From Thermoleophilia bacterium (GTDB lineage Bacteria > Actinomycetota > Thermoleophilia > RBG-16-64-13), in assembly GCA_027493445.1 (NCBI GenBank), contig JAOSKU010000001.1, forward strand, positions 2,190,822 to 2,254,821: a DNA stretch of 64,000 bases, in the 5' to 3' direction. Shown here in pieces: positions 41,171-52,049 of the stretch. The position numbers were made by a program, and so were the translations under genes. The stretch's first letter is position 1, and the number at the start of each line of letters is the position of its first letter. The notes under the pieces were generated by a model. The model did no database searches. It was given only the letters and a program-made list of their open reading frames with translations, and had not been told where the DNA came from.

Positions 41171-42283
41171 CTACGCCTCCTCTCCGGCCGGCGCGGCCGC
41201 GGATCGAGGGCTGCCCATGAAGCGCAGCACCTCGCGGATGTCGATGCGGGTAGGGCAGTGGGTAATGCAGCGCCCGCAACCCGAACAGAGAAGGCTGTCG
41301 TACTTCTCGGGGTAGTACCAGAACTTGTGGCTGAAGCGGTTGCGGAAGCGGTTCGACTTTTGCTCGCGCGGGTTGTGGCCCGAGGTTTCCAGCGTGTAGA
41401 GCGGATTGAAGCAGTTGTCCCAGGTGCGCATCCGCTCGCCCTTGCCCTCGACGATCTCGTCGGTGATGTTGAAGCAGTAGCAGTTTGGGCAGACGTAGGT
41501 GCAGGTGCCGCAGGAGATGCAGCGCATGCACAGATCGTGCCAGCCCGGGTCCTCGATGTTAGCCCGCAGGTTCTCGCGCACCCCCTCGATCTCGAAGGGA
41601 ACGTCGACCCGGGCTACCGCCTGCTCCTTGACGGTCTCCGCGTAGAGGGTCTGGGCTTGGCCGGCCTCGCTGAAGCCGACGAAGGCCAGCAGCTCCTCGC
41701 CCTTCTCGGTGAAGGCCTCGGCCGTGAGGCCGCCCTCCACCTGGGTCATGAGTACATCGGCGCCCTCGGTGCCGGCCGGATTGCCGCCCACGGCCGTGCA
41801 GAAGCAGGTGGAGCGGGGATCACGGCAGGTGACGGCCACCAGGGTGGTCGCCTCCCGCTTGGCGTTGTAGTAGGGGTCGAAGTAGAACCCCCCGTAACCG
41901 CCGAAGACGTTGTCCATCTGCACGAAGCCCCGCGCGTCGCAGGGGCGCAGGCCGAAGATGACCTGGGCGGGCGCGTCGTTCTGGGGCTCCACTTTCAGGA
42001 CCGCGTGGGCTCTGTCGGTCGCCGCGGTCACCTCGGCGCCGGCCGCGGCCACCCCTTCCATCTGGTAGCCGAAGCGCAGGTAGGTCTCCGACTGGCGGAA
42101 GACGTAGTCCTTGGGCGCCTGCTTGGCCAGGAGCACATCGAGCTCCACCGCCATGCCCGGCTCCCAGGGCCGGAACAGGACCACCCCGTCGGCACCCTTC
42201 ACCGGCGCCACCACCCGCCCCTGTCCGGCGAGGTGCCCGAGGAAGGCTTCAAGCTGGTCTTGGGCCAGGAATCGCATCGCCAT
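41171..42283 (-). CDS. floxB: 4Fe-4S protein, hydrogenase beta-type / FloxB-like
   Basis: CMRCISCGTCTYVCPNCYCFNI and CSGCGRCITHCPTRIDIREVL. Confidence 0.82.
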   Translation of the reverse strand: MAMRFLAQDQLEAFLGHLAGQGRVVAPVKGADGVVLFRPWEPGMAVELDVLLAKQAPKDYVFRQSETYLRFGYQMEGVAAAGAEVTAATDRAHAVLKVEPQNDAPAQVIFGLRPCDARGFVQMDNVFGGYGGFYFDPYYNAKREATTLVAVTCRDPRSTCFCTAVGGNPAGTEGADVLMTQVEGGLTAEAFTEKGEELLAFVGFSEAGQAQTLYAETVKEQAVARVDVPFEIEGVRENLRANIEDPGWHDLCMRCISCGTCTYVCPNCYCFNITDEIVEGKGERMRTWDNCFNPLYTLETSGHNPREQKSNRFRNRFSHKFWYYPEKYDSLLCSGCGRCITHCPTRIDIREVLRFMGSPRSAAAPAGEEA

Positions 42284-42292
42284 CCTCCTTTC

Positions 42293-43260
42293 CTAGTGCT
42301 CGCCGAGGGGGTCGTTGACGTCGAAGGTCTGGAACACCGGTTTGCCCTCCAGGCTGAGGCCCGCCTCGAACCCCAGCATCTCATGGAGCTCCTTGTTCAT
42401 CTTCCGGTGCAGCAAGTACAGCGGGATCTCCACCGGGCAGGCCCGGTCGCAGGCCCCGCAGCTGGGGCAACGCCCGGCTACGTGGAGCATGTGGATCATC
42501 TGGAACATGAGGTTCTCTTTGGCCCCCACACGCTGGCTCACCAGAGCCGGCTTCCGCGAGCGGCAGACACACTGGTCCCAGCACCAACAAACCGGGCACA
42601 CGTTGATGCAGGCGAAGCAGCGGATGCACGTCTCGAAGACCTCGGCCAGCTTGGCGTCCTTCTCTTCCGGCGAGAGGGCTTCGAACTCCTCGAGGCCGGC
42701 CCACATGGGCGTCTGGTCCACAGGTTCGGCGACCGGGTCGGCCGCCAGGTCGTCGGCGTAGGCGGGGTTGGGGTAGCGGCAGCTCTTGCAGTGGTCGAAG
42801 AGCAGGTCATCCTTGGCGAATTCCTGGCTCTCACCCGTGCGGGTGGTGGCTGTGACTTTCCCATCGGCGAATGAGATGTCCACTACTTCGTCGTTGAAAG
42901 CCTTCTCGATGCGGCGCCGGCTGACCACTCCGTCACAGGGAACGCCGATGACATAGATCTTCTCCTTATCGATCAGGTTCTCCTGGAGGAGGGCCACGAG
43001 GGTGCGACTGTCGCAGCCTTTCACGCACACCCCGATCCTGGAGCCGGGCGGGTCGGGCATCTTGCGCTTGAGGAAGGTGGTCAGGTTGTGGTGGGTCAAG
43101 GGTTCCACACCAGCTGATCGACGTCGGCCGCGTCACGTACAAAAGCCGGTATGACCTCCGAGCTATTGTAGGCGAACTTCCAGCCAATGACGTAGTCCAC
43201 GCGCCCCTGGCCGAGAGCAGCCGCGGCCAGCTCCCGGATCATGGCTTGGCGGTCGCTCAC
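42293..43260 (-). CDS. floxC: Coenzyme F420 hydrogenase beta-like Fe-S protein (FloxC-like); frame broken near 43100
   Basis: RIGVCVKGCDSRTLVALLQENLI...CIRCFACINVCPVCWC...CPSCGACDRACPVEIP; N-term VDYVIGWKFAYNSSEVIPAFVRDAADVDQLVWNP in the adjacent frame. Confidence 0.8.
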
Positions 43261-43724
43261 AGGGCCCTCCCTTGCCGGGGCCCCAAAGCCTTGACCTTGG
43301 TGACGAAATCGGTGACCACCGACTGCCAGCGGGCCCCTTCCGAGGCCGACACCCAGGTGTAGTGGAAGCGGTCGGCCTCCACCCCCAGGTGGGGCAGCAT
43401 GCGGTCGAGCAGCTCGAACTTGCGCCGGGCGTAGTAGTTGCCCTCGCTGTAGTGGCAGTCGCCCGGATGGCAGCCGCTGATGAGCACGCCGTCGGCCCCC
43501 TTCTCGAAGGCCTTGATGGCCAGCAAGGGGTCGATGCGCCCCGTGCAGGGCACCCGCACCAACCGCATGTTCACGGGCTGCTTGAGACGGGCCGTACCTG
43601 CGCCGTCGGCGCCGGCGTAGCTGCACCAGTTGCAGACGATGCCGATCACCTTGACCTCTCGGGTCCCTCCCGTGGAGGCGGCGCCCGGAGCTTCTGCCGT
43701 TGCTGTTGCTTGAGCCATCGTCAC
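43257..43724 (-). CDS. floxD: MvhD/FloxD-type hydrogenase delta subunit-like iron-sulfur protein
   Basis: GIVCNWCSYAGADGAGTARLKQPVNMRLVRVPCTGRIDPLLAIKAFEKGADGVLISGCHPGDCHYSEGNYYARRK. Confidence 0.9.
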   Translation of the reverse strand: MTMAQATATAEAPGAASTGGTREVKVIGIVCNWCSYAGADGAGTARLKQPVNMRLVRVPCTGRIDPLLAIKAFEKGADGVLISGCHPGDCHYSEGNYYARRKFELLDRMLPHLGVEADRFHYTWVSASEGARWQSVVTDFVTKVKALGPRQGRAL

Positions 43725-43731
43725 CGCCTTT

Positions 43732-45717
43732 CTAGGAGAGGAGAGCTTCTTCGAGCTGGTCGATGAGCTGGTCGGTGGTGAAACCCTTGAGCTCGATGCA
43801 GTTTACTGGGCAGGTGGCCACGCAGATGCCGCAGCCCTGGCAGACGGTCTCGATGATATGGCTCTTCTCGGTGCCGTCGCGCAGCTCCTGCTTCTCGGGC
43901 GCGCTGAAGGGGCACACCTCGATGCACTTCCAGCACGAGACGCACCGGTTCTGGTCGACGATGGCGATCTGCGGGCTGGTCTTGAGCTTGTCCTTGGCCA
44001 GCAGACCCAGCACCTTCGCCGCGGTGCCCGAGGCCTGCGCCACCGCTGTGGGGATGTCCTTGGGCGACTGGCAGGCGCCGGCCAGGAAGATGCCGGCGGT
44101 GTTGGTCTCCACCGGGCGGAGCTTCGGGTGCGACTCCTTATAGAAGCCGAACTCGTCGTAGGAGATGTTCAGCTTCTGGGCCAGCTGCACCGAGCCGTCG
44201 GCGGCGGTGATGCCCGAGGCCAGCACCACCAAGTCGGCGGCGATCTCCACCTGCTTGCCGAGCAGGGTGTCCATGCCGCGTACCATCACCTTGCCATTGT
44301 CCTCGTAGAGCTTCGAGACCCGGCCCCGCACATACTTGACGCCGAACTCGGTCTGAGCCCGCTTGACGAACTCCTCGTAGCCCTTGCCCGTGGCCCGGAT
44401 GTCGATGTAGAAGACGTAGATCTCGGTGTCCATGCCTACATGGCTCTTGGTGAGGATCGACTGCTTGGCCGTGTACATGCAGCAGACACTCGAGCAGTAA
44501 GGGCGGCCCACCGACTCGTCGCGCGAACCAACGCACTGGATGAAGACCACGGTCTTGGGCTCCTCGGGCTCCTTGCCCTTGATGCCCATGGTGGAAGGCC
44601 GCACCACATGGCCGTTCGTGGGGCCCGAGGCGTTCAGCATGCGCTCGTACTGCAGGCCGGAGATGACGTCGGGAATGTGCCCCGAGCCGTATTCGTGGTA
44701 GTACTCCTCCCAGGGGAACACGTCGAGACCGGTCGCCGTGACGATGGCCCCGTACTGACGCTGCAGGTACTCGTCCTTCTGCTCGTAGTCCACGGCGTCG
44801 GCCGGGCAAACGCGTTCACACACCCGGCACTTGCCTTGGGTGAACCAGCGGCAGTGCTCCACCTGGATGGCCGCCCGCTTGGGGACCGCCTGCGGGAAGG
44901 GGATGTAGATGGCCTTGGTCTCGGCCAGGCCCACGTTGAAGACATCGGGCGCCTTCGCCGGACACTTCTGCACGCAGATCTCGCAGCCGATGCACTTGGT
45001 CCAGTCGACCATGGCCGCCTTCTTGCGGATATCGACTGTGAAGTTGCCCACGTAGCCCTGCACCCGGTCGATCTCCGAGTAGGCCAGGATCTCGATGTTC
45101 TCGTGCTGGGCGGCGTCGACCATGCGCGGCGTGAGGATGCAGGCCGAGCAGTCGATGGTGGGGAAGGTCTTGTCCAGGCGGGCCATGGTGCCGCCGATGG
45201 TGGTCTCCCTCTCCACGATGGTCACCTTGAGGCCGGCGTCGGCCAGGTCCAGCGCGGTCTGGATGCCGGCCACCCCTCCGCCGATGACCAGCACGTCCTT
45301 GTTGACGTCGACCTCGTTGGAGTACAGAGGCTCGAGCTGCCGCACCTTGGCGACGGCCATCTTGATGATCTCGTACGCCTTTTCGGTGCCCTGCTCGTAG
45401 TCATCGTGGATCCACGAGCAGTGCTCCCGGATGTTGGCCATCTCGTAGAGATAGGGATTGAGGCCGGCTCTGTCCACGCAACGGCGGAAGGTCACCTCGT
45501 GCATGTGGGGCGAGCAGGCGGCCACCACCACCCGAGTGAGGTCCTTCTCCCGGATGGCCTTCTCGATGGCGGCCTGCCCCGGCTCGGAGCAGGTGTAGAT
45601 GAGGTCCTCGGTGTGGACCACATCTTTCAGCTCGGCTGCGCGGGCAGCGATACCTTTGCTGTCGACGGTGCCGGCGATGTTCGTGCCGCAGTGGCAGACG
45701 AAGACTCCGATCCTCAT
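43732..45717 (-). CDS. hdrA: Heterodisulfide reductase-like subunit A
   Basis: 661 aa; GVFVCHCGTNIAGTVD, VLVIGGGVAGIQTALDLADAG, several CxxCxxC clusters, GRPYCSSVCCMYTAKQ. Confidence 0.93.
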   Translation of the reverse strand: MRIGVFVCHCGTNIAGTVDSKGIAARAAELKDVVHTEDLIYTCSEPGQAAIEKAIREKDLTRVVVAACSPHMHEVTFRRCVDRAGLNPYLYEMANIREHCSWIHDDYEQGTEKAYEIIKMAVAKVRQLEPLYSNEVDVNKDVLVIGGGVAGIQTALDLADAGLKVTIVERETTIGGTMARLDKTFPTIDCSACILTPRMVDAAQHENIEILAYSEIDRVQGYVGNFTVDIRKKAAMVDWTKCIGCEICVQKCPAKAPDVFNVGLAETKAIYIPFPQAVPKRAAIQVEHCRWFTQGKCRVCERVCPADAVDYEQKDEYLQRQYGAIVTATGLDVFPWEEYYHEYGSGHIPDVISGLQYERMLNASGPTNGHVVRPSTMGIKGKEPEEPKTVVFIQCVGSRDESVGRPYCSSVCCMYTAKQSILTKSHVGMDTEIYVFYIDIRATGKGYEEFVKRAQTEFGVKYVRGRVSKLYEDNGKVMVRGMDTLLGKQVEIAADLVVLASGITAADGSVQLAQKLNISYDEFGFYKESHPKLRPVETNTAGIFLAGACQSPKDIPTAVAQASGTAAKVLGLLAKDKLKTSPQIAIVDQNRCVSCWKCIEVCPFSAPEKQELRDGTEKSHIIETVCQGCGICVATCPVNCIELKGFTTDQLIDQLEEALLS

Positions 45718-46682
45718 GACGCGGCCTCCGCGCTTTCTTTCTCAGCCTTGGCTTTGGCCTTGGCCGCTTTCTCCGCCGCCTTGCGCTCCTCCTCGGCTTT
45801 CACTTCGGCGGCCTGGGCTACGGCCCGGTCGATCAGCGGCTTTGGATCGACCGCATGCTTGCCGAGCATCATCTCTTCGGCCGTAAAGCCGAGGGCCAGG
45901 CCGATCACCTGCGAGAGGTAGAGCACCGGCACCGAGAAGCTCGTGCCGCAGGCGCTGTTGACCTGAGCTTGACGCAGGTCCAGGTTTTGATGGCAGAGCG
46001 GGCAGGCGGTCACGATGGCGTCAGCACCGGCGTGCAGGGCCTGCTCCAGGATCTTGCGGGTCAGCACCTGCTGGATGATCTTCTTGGGCACGCCCACGCT
46101 GGCCCCGCAGCACTCGGTCTTGTAGTTCCACCACTTGACCTCGGCCCCGGCGGCGGCCAGCAGCTGGTCCATCTTCATGGGCTGCTCGTTGTCGCACTCA
46201 CCCGTGAGATCCGAGGGGCGGCCCAGCAGACAGCCGTAGTAGGGCACCACCTTGAGCTGGGAGAGGTCGGTCTTCACCAGACCGGCAATGGTCTCCAGGC
46301 CCACCTTCTCCACCAGCAGCTCGGGCAGGTTGAAGACGCGCACGTTGCCGGTGTACGGCGTGTCCATGATCTCGTTGACGGCCGCCCGCAAGGCATCGTC
46401 GGCGTGCACCTCGACCTCGGCGTTCTTCTCCCGCTGGTAGCAGGCCGGACAGGGAGCCACCAGCTCATCAGACACCTGAGCGGCCTGCCGCAGGTTGCGC
46501 GCGGCCAGGGCCTGGGCCAGCAGGTGGTCGGTCATGTGGGCCGGCGACGCGCCGCAGCAGGTCCAATCGGGCACCACTTCCAGGTCGACACCGAGAGCCC
46601 GGAGGACGGTGCGCGTCGAGCTGTCGAACTCTATCGCCGAGTGGCGTAACGAGCATCCGGGATAGTAGGCTAGCCGTGCCAT
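45714..46682 (-). CDS. hdrB: Heterodisulfide reductase-like subunit B
   Basis: YYPGCSLRHSAIEFDSSTRTVLRALGVDLEVVPDWTCCGASPAH; YKTECCGASVGVPKK CCG domains. Confidence 0.92.
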   Translation of the reverse strand: MARLAYYPGCSLRHSAIEFDSSTRTVLRALGVDLEVVPDWTCCGASPAHMTDHLLAQALAARNLRQAAQVSDELVAPCPACYQREKNAEVEVHADDALRAAVNEIMDTPYTGNVRVFNLPELLVEKVGLETIAGLVKTDLSQLKVVPYYGCLLGRPSDLTGECDNEQPMKMDQLLAAAGAEVKWWNYKTECCGASVGVPKKIIQQVLTRKILEQALHAGADAIVTACPLCHQNLDLRQAQVNSACGTSFSVPVLYLSQVIGLALGFTAEEMMLGKHAVDPKPLIDRAVAQAAEVKAEEERKAAEKAAKAKAKAEKESAEAAS

Positions 46683-47326
46683 TTCGCCTTCTCCATCGCT
46701 TTGCGGTAGATGCGGCCGACCTCATCGGCCCCCTTGGCCTTCTTCGGTAGCACTTCGATCTTGCCCTTCGACATCATGGGCATGCCGAGGTCGGCGTCGT
46801 TCATGGGCTTGCGGGCGGCCATGTTGAACTTGACCAGGAACATGGCCTCGGTCAGCTGCCCGTATTTGGCGATGTTCTCGAGGAACAGGCGGTTGAAGGT
46901 GCTCGCGTGCTCGGGCACGGCGATCTTCTTCGCCACGGCCACGGTCTTGAGGTCCTCGAAGATGCCCGCGATGTCGATGTTGCGGGGACAGCGAGCCGTA
47001 CAGGTGAGGCACTGGATGCAGTTCTGCACCGCCGACGACTTCAAAACGTCGTCCACGAGGCCCACCTGCAGCATCCTCATGACCTGGTTGGGGGCGTAGT
47101 CGAAGGTGAAGGCGGCCGGACAACCGGCCGAGCAGTTGCCGCACTGGTAGCAGGTGGCAACATCGGTCTTCACCCTTTCCACCAGCTTCTCCCTTATGGA
47201 CGCAGCCTCCACAGCGTTGTACCGGATCAAGCCAGCCTCCCGATCGATACGGACGGACGGGCCGCGGGGGTCCCCCAGAGCGCGCTCGTGACCATCCAGA
47301 GGGTGGGTTCGACAGCCGTGAGACAC
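46670..47326 (-). CDS. hdrC: Heterodisulfide reductase-like subunit C (true start probably internal, e.g. TTG at LIRYN)
   Basis: CYQCGNCSAGCPAAFTFDYAPNQVMRMLQVG...CIQCLTCTARCPRNIDIAG. Confidence 0.88.
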   Translation of the reverse strand: MSHGCRTHPLDGHERALGDPRGPSVRIDREAGLIRYNAVEAASIREKLVERVKTDVATCYQCGNCSAGCPAAFTFDYAPNQVMRMLQVGLVDDVLKSSAVQNCIQCLTCTARCPRNIDIAGIFEDLKTVAVAKKIAVPEHASTFNRLFLENIAKYGQLTEAMFLVKFNMAARKPMNDADLGMPMMSKGKIEVLPKKAKGADEVGRIYRKAMEKAKWHG

Positions 47327-47515
47327 GGCGGCCCTGGGCAGTATAGCACCTGGGGAAACCCGTCACAAGCGTCTTCTGTCCAAGCATTCAGTCGAAACAT
47401 GCTTGTAAGCAGGCCTTTTGTTTGAACGTCCAGCCAGGGCACCAGAAGCTTCAGAAATCCCTGCAAAAGAGGGGCGATGTGGTCCGACCAATAGACCGCT
47501 GGGCCAGAGAGTGTT

Positions 47516-47640
47516 TCGGAATGACGCTTCGCCGCCGGAGTGCGCTGGGTGCGGGCGAGGCAAGGACGCAGGAAGCGCGTGTAGCAGCGCTACGGACGCG
47601 ACCGACCACACCGCACCGGGCCGCCACGTGTGGCCTGGCG
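47516..47640. repeat. MITE-like interspersed repeat, copy C (degenerate, lacks recognisable TIRs)
   Basis: gaatgacgcttcgccgccggagtgcgctgggtgcgggcgaggcaaggacgcaggaagcgcgtgtagcagcgctacggacgcgaccga aligns to copy B. Confidence 0.75.
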
Positions 47641-47725
47641 GCGCCAAGACACGCAGCGCCATCGCTCCGTCTCTCGGCATGACCCGCAGAGCTGCCCCTG
47701 GGACGCATGGGCCGTCAGGCGTCTA

Positions 47726-49681
47726 CTACCGAGCCCGGTTCTCCACCAAGTGCTCCACCACCGTGGGGTCGGCCAGGGTGGAGGTGTCGCCCAGGTCGCC
47801 CAGCTCGTTGGCGGCGATCTTCTTTAAGATGCGGCGCATGATCTTGCCGCTTCTGGTCTTGGGCAGGCCCGGAGCCCACTGGATGCGGTCGGGGGTGGCG
47901 ATGGGGCCGATCTGCGTGCGTACGTGGGCCCGAAGCTCCCTCTCAAGCTCGGCGGAGGGCTCGATGCCCACGTTCAAGGTGACGTAGGCGTAGATGCCCT
48001 GGCCTTTGATCTCGTGGGGCATGCCCACCACGGCCGCCTCGGCCACGGCCTGGTGGCTCACCAGAGCCGACTCCACCTCGGCCGTGCCTAAGCGGTGGCC
48101 GGAGACGTTGATGACGTCGTCCACCCGGCCGGTGATCCAGTAGTAGCCGTCCTCGTCCCGGCGGCAGCCGTCCCCGGTGAAGTAGAGGCCCGGGTACTGC
48201 GTGAAGTAGGTGGCAAAGAAGCGGTCCGGGTCGCCGTAGACGGCCCGCATCTGCCCGGGCCAGGGCCGGCGCAGGCAGAGGTTGCCCACCCCCGGACCCA
48301 CCACCTCTTGGCCGTCGGCGTCCAGGAGCACGGGCTCCACCCCGAAGAAGGGCAGGCTGGCCGAGCCGGGCTTGATCTTCATGGCCCCGGGCAAAGGGGT
48401 GATGAGGATGCCCCCGGTCTCGGTCTGCCACCAGGTGTCCACGATGGGGCAGCGGCCCCCGCCCACCACGCTAAAGTACCAGAGCCACACCTCGGGGTTG
48501 ATGGGCTCGCCCACCGTGCCTAGGAGGCGCAGGGAGGAGAGGTCGTGTCTTCTGACCCAGTGGTCGCCCTCGCGGGCGATGGCTCTTAAGGCGGTGGGGG
48601 CGGTGTAGAAGGTGTTCACCTGGTACTTCTCTACCACCTCCCAGAAGCGGTCACAAGCCGGGTAGCTCGGCACCCCTTCAAACAGGACCGAGGTGGCCCC
48701 GTTGGCCAGGGGGCCGTAGACGATGTAGCTGTGCCCGGTCACCCAGCCGATATCGGCCGTGCACCAGAAGACGTCCTCGGGGTGGTAGTCGAAGATCAGC
48801 TGGTGGGTGTAGCTCACGTAGACGGCGTAGCCGGCGGTGGTGTGCATAACCCCCTTGGGCTTGCCGGTGGAGCCCGAGGTGTAGAGGATGAAGAGCGGGT
48901 CTTCGGCCTCCATCTCGGCGCAGGGCGAATCGGTGCTGATGTCGCAGGCGGCCATCTCCTCGTGGTACCAGCAGTCCCGGTCCGCCACCCAGCCTATGTC
49001 CCTAAGGCCGCTGTGGTTGACCACGATCGCGCAGGTCACGCTGGGGCAGGCCGAAAGGGCCTCATCGGCGGCCGCCTTTAGGGGCACGGTCTTTCCCCCC
49101 CGCCGGCCGCCGTCGGCCGTGACGAGGAGGCTCGATTCGCAGTCTAAGATGCGGTCGCGCAAAGAGTCGGCCGAAAAGCCACCGAAGACCACGCTGTGGA
49201 TGGCCCCCAGGCGGGCGCAGGCCAGCATGGCGATGGGCAGCTCGGGGATCATGGGCAGGTAGATGGTGATCCGGTCGCCCTTCTTTACCCCCTTCTTGCG
49301 CAAGACGTTGGCGAAGCGGGCCACCTCCTCATAGAGCTGGCGGTAGGTGATGGTGCGGCTCTCCCCGGGGGAGTCGCCCTCCCAATAGTAGGCCACCTTG
49401 TCGGCCACCTCGGTCCCCAGGTGGCGGTCTAAGCAGTTGTAGGCGAGGTTGAGGCGGCCGCCCTCGAACCAGCCGATCTTGGCCCGGGCGAAGTCGTGGT
49501 TCTGGACCGTGTGCCACTTCTTAGACCAGGTGATGCGTTCGGCCACCTCACTCCAGAAGGCATCGGGGTCCTCTAGGGAGCGGCGGTACATCTCCTGGTA
49601 CTGCTCCATGCTCGCCACGTAGGCCCGCTTCTGGAAATCGGGGGGGACGTCAAGGATGCTTGGGCGCTCGTCAAGGCTCAC
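47726..49681 (-). CDS. acs: Acetate--CoA ligase (acetyl-CoA synthetase)
   Basis: 651 aa; [58 protein letters not shown]. Confidence 0.95.
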   Translation of the reverse strand: MSLDERPSILDVPPDFQKRAYVASMEQYQEMYRRSLEDPDAFWSEVAERITWSKKWHTVQNHDFARAKIGWFEGGRLNLAYNCLDRHLGTEVADKVAYYWEGDSPGESRTITYRQLYEEVARFANVLRKKGVKKGDRITIYLPMIPELPIAMLACARLGAIHSVVFGGFSADSLRDRILDCESSLLVTADGGRRGGKTVPLKAAADEALSACPSVTCAIVVNHSGLRDIGWVADRDCWYHEEMAACDISTDSPCAEMEAEDPLFILYTSGSTGKPKGVMHTTAGYAVYVSYTHQLIFDYHPEDVFWCTADIGWVTGHSYIVYGPLANGATSVLFEGVPSYPACDRFWEVVEKYQVNTFYTAPTALRAIAREGDHWVRRHDLSSLRLLGTVGEPINPEVWLWYFSVVGGGRCPIVDTWWQTETGGILITPLPGAMKIKPGSASLPFFGVEPVLLDADGQEVVGPGVGNLCLRRPWPGQMRAVYGDPDRFFATYFTQYPGLYFTGDGCRRDEDGYYWITGRVDDVINVSGHRLGTAEVESALVSHQAVAEAAVVGMPHEIKGQGIYAYVTLNVGIEPSAELERELRAHVRTQIGPIATPDRIQWAPGLPKTRSGKIMRRILKKIAANELGDLGDTSTLADPTVVEHLVENRAR

Positions 49682-49717
49682 TGAAACCCTCCGCCGTCAA
49701 GGTCGCTTGTTCTTGGC

Positions 49718-50767
49718 TCACGGCTCCTCTCCCGGTCTTCGGTCCTCAGTTCTTGCTGCGATCAAACGGATGGCCTCCCCAGGCGCGCTCGAGCGCATAT
49801 CGCGCACTGCGACCAGCTCCAAAGGCTCTCTCGATCCATGATCGGAGAGCAACAAGCGGGCAAGCGGGTTTTCGACGTGGCGGCGTAGCGCCCGCTTCAG
49901 GAACCTGGCGCCGAATCTTCGGTCGAAGCCGACATCAAGAAGGAACTCGCGGGCGGCTGAATCCACCGACAGCGACACGTTGTGTGAATATAGCCGTCTG
50001 TTTAGATCGTCCACCAGAACATCGAGAATGCGGTTAAGTGCATCTCGATCAAGCCAATTGAAGACGATTGTGTCGTCAAGCCGATTGAGGAATTCAGGTG
50101 CAAATCGCTTGTGGAGTTTCTTGTCGATGATCCACTCAAGAACGGCTGCGTCCCCTTGCCCTGAGTGCCTGTGTCGCAGCCGAAAAAGGAATTTCCGCCA
50201 CAGGAATCTTGGCCGACTATGCGCATAATCCTGAATCTCGCGGGCACCTATGTTGCTAGTCATAAAGACGAGCGTATTCTTGAAGTTTATGGTTTCCAGT
50301 CCTGATGTAAGCTGCAGAAGACCATTGTCCATGATATTCATGAGAGCCTGAAGAACAGTGTCGCTCGCCTTCTCTACTTCGTCGAACAAGACAATGCCAG
50401 GCAAGTAGAAGGACCCCTCTATCTTCTCCTTGTTCAGGACCGTCGCTTCCTCGCGGCTGCCCACATAACCCGGAGGGGCTCCTACCAGGGAAGCTGAGTA
50501 GTGTTCCTGGGCCAGAGTATTCATGTCGACCCGGCAATGCGCCTCGACATCACCGCAGAGTCCGATGGACAGGGCTCGGACGGTCTCTGTCTTGCCGACC
50601 CCTGTTGGTCCGAGGAAAAGTGCCGTATACAGCGGCTTGTCCTTCTCCGATATACCGGCCTGAGCGATGGCAAGCGCAGCCTCGACCTGATCGAGAGCCT
50701 CCCCCTGCCCAATGATCCGCTCGTGCAGATACGCCGTCACTGCGCGGAGATCGAAGTGGTAGGACAC
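49718..50767 (-). CDS. amiB: Single-AAA Clp-type ATPase, AmiB-like
   Basis: ALFLGPTGVGKTETVRALSIGLCG, YSASLVGAPPGYVGSREEA, GIVLFDEVEKASDTVLQALMNIMDNGLL, NTLVFMTSNIGAREI; downstream of amidase. Confidence 0.75.
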   Translation of the reverse strand: MSYHFDLRAVTAYLHERIIGQGEALDQVEAALAIAQAGISEKDKPLYTALFLGPTGVGKTETVRALSIGLCGDVEAHCRVDMNTLAQEHYSASLVGAPPGYVGSREEATVLNKEKIEGSFYLPGIVLFDEVEKASDTVLQALMNIMDNGLLQLTSGLETINFKNTLVFMTSNIGAREIQDYAHSRPRFLWRKFLFRLRHRHSGQGDAAVLEWIIDKKLHKRFAPEFLNRLDDTIVFNWLDRDALNRILDVLVDDLNRRLYSHNVSLSVDSAAREFLLDVGFDRRFGARFLKRALRRHVENPLARLLLSDHGSREPLELVAVRDMRSSAPGEAIRLIAARTEDRRPGEEP

Positions 50768-50837
50768 TCGGAGTTCCTCTGGCTCGTGGGGAGCGGTCGA
50801 CCGAGCCCTTGCGCGGCCCGGTCGACCCGCACCTTCG

Positions 50838-51884
50838 CTACCTGGTCGCTACCTTCTCGCGCCCCTCGTTGGGGATGCCGGCGATCGGACATTCCGCCGT
50901 GCCGGCCGTCTTCCGCGTAATGGCTTCCACGTTCTCCCGTGCTTTTTGCGCGTCGGTGACCCAGGTCCGGTAGAACTCGTACGGGCAGTCGGCTACGCCC
51001 TCGGGGCCTTCTTTGGAGTTGATCTTGCCCGTGTAGCCCCGGTGTAGCAGCTTGAACAGATGGTTCTGGGACTGCCAGTTCTTGCGCGCATCCCTGATAG
51101 CCTCGATAGAGAGCTCCGCGTACTGGTTCCCCATCTCTTCTTCGGCGCACTCGCCCAGTACCCGCCCGTCGAAGCCGACGATCACCGAGTGCCCAAAGTA
51201 CGAGTACACCCCATCGAATCCCGTGGCGTTGGCCACCGCAACGTAGGCTGTGTTTTGCCAGGCCGAAGCCTGAGCCACGATGCGTTGCTGCTCCTTGGAA
51301 GGATACATGTATCCCTGGCATCGAACGATGAGCTCCGCGCCCCGCATGGCGCAATCACGCCAGATTTCCGGATAATTGCCGTCGTCACAAATGATCAGGC
51401 TGGTCTTGAGACCCTTGGGTCCCGTGGTGACGTACGTCTGAGTCCCTGGATACCATCCCTCGATGGGTACCCATGGCATGATCTTCCGATACTTCTGGAC
51501 GATCTCGCCCTTGTCGTTGATCAGAATCAGGGTGTTGTACGGGACCTTCTTCGGATGCTCCTCGTGCTTCTCTCCAGTCAGCGAGAAGACGCCCCAAACC
51601 CTATTCTTCTTGCATGCAGCGGAGAATATCTCCGTTTCCTCTCCGGGTATTGTCGCGGAGAGCTCCATCATCTCATCGAAGTCGTACAGAATTCCGTGCG
51701 TGCTGTACTCGGGAAAGATGATGAGATCCATTCCCGGCAAGCCAAGCTTCAAGCCGCTCATGTAGTCGGCAATGGAATTACAGTTATCGATTATCTCCTT
51801 CTTCGTGTGAAAGCGCGGCATCTTATAGTTAACCACTGCCACACCCACATACTGGTCACTTGAGCTAATATCCCCGTGTCGCAT
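50838..51884 (-). CDS. amiE: Aliphatic amidase (nitrilase superfamily)
   Basis: [30 protein letters not shown]...[21 protein letters not shown]...[17 protein letters not shown]...[33 protein letters not shown]. Confidence 0.95.
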   Translation of the reverse strand: MRHGDISSSDQYVGVAVVNYKMPRFHTKKEIIDNCNSIADYMSGLKLGLPGMDLIIFPEYSTHGILYDFDEMMELSATIPGEETEIFSAACKKNRVWGVFSLTGEKHEEHPKKVPYNTLILINDKGEIVQKYRKIMPWVPIEGWYPGTQTYVTTGPKGLKTSLIICDDGNYPEIWRDCAMRGAELIVRCQGYMYPSKEQQRIVAQASAWQNTAYVAVANATGFDGVYSYFGHSVIVGFDGRVLGECAEEEMGNQYAELSIEAIRDARKNWQSQNHLFKLLHRGYTGKINSKEGPEGVADCPYEFYRTWVTDAQKARENVEAITRKTAGTAECPIAGIPNEGREKVATR

Positions 51885-52049
51885 TCTTAGCTCTCCCTTG
51901 CCTGATTGATTCACGCACGTACACCCTCAACCACTTCTCATATCCTATGTGTCCTCTTTCACCGCAATAGATCACCTCCCGAATGCTTGCGTACTTCCGT
52001 CCTTATAGAATGAGCCTCCGCACGTCCTCTCTCGTGTTCTGCGCGCCAA

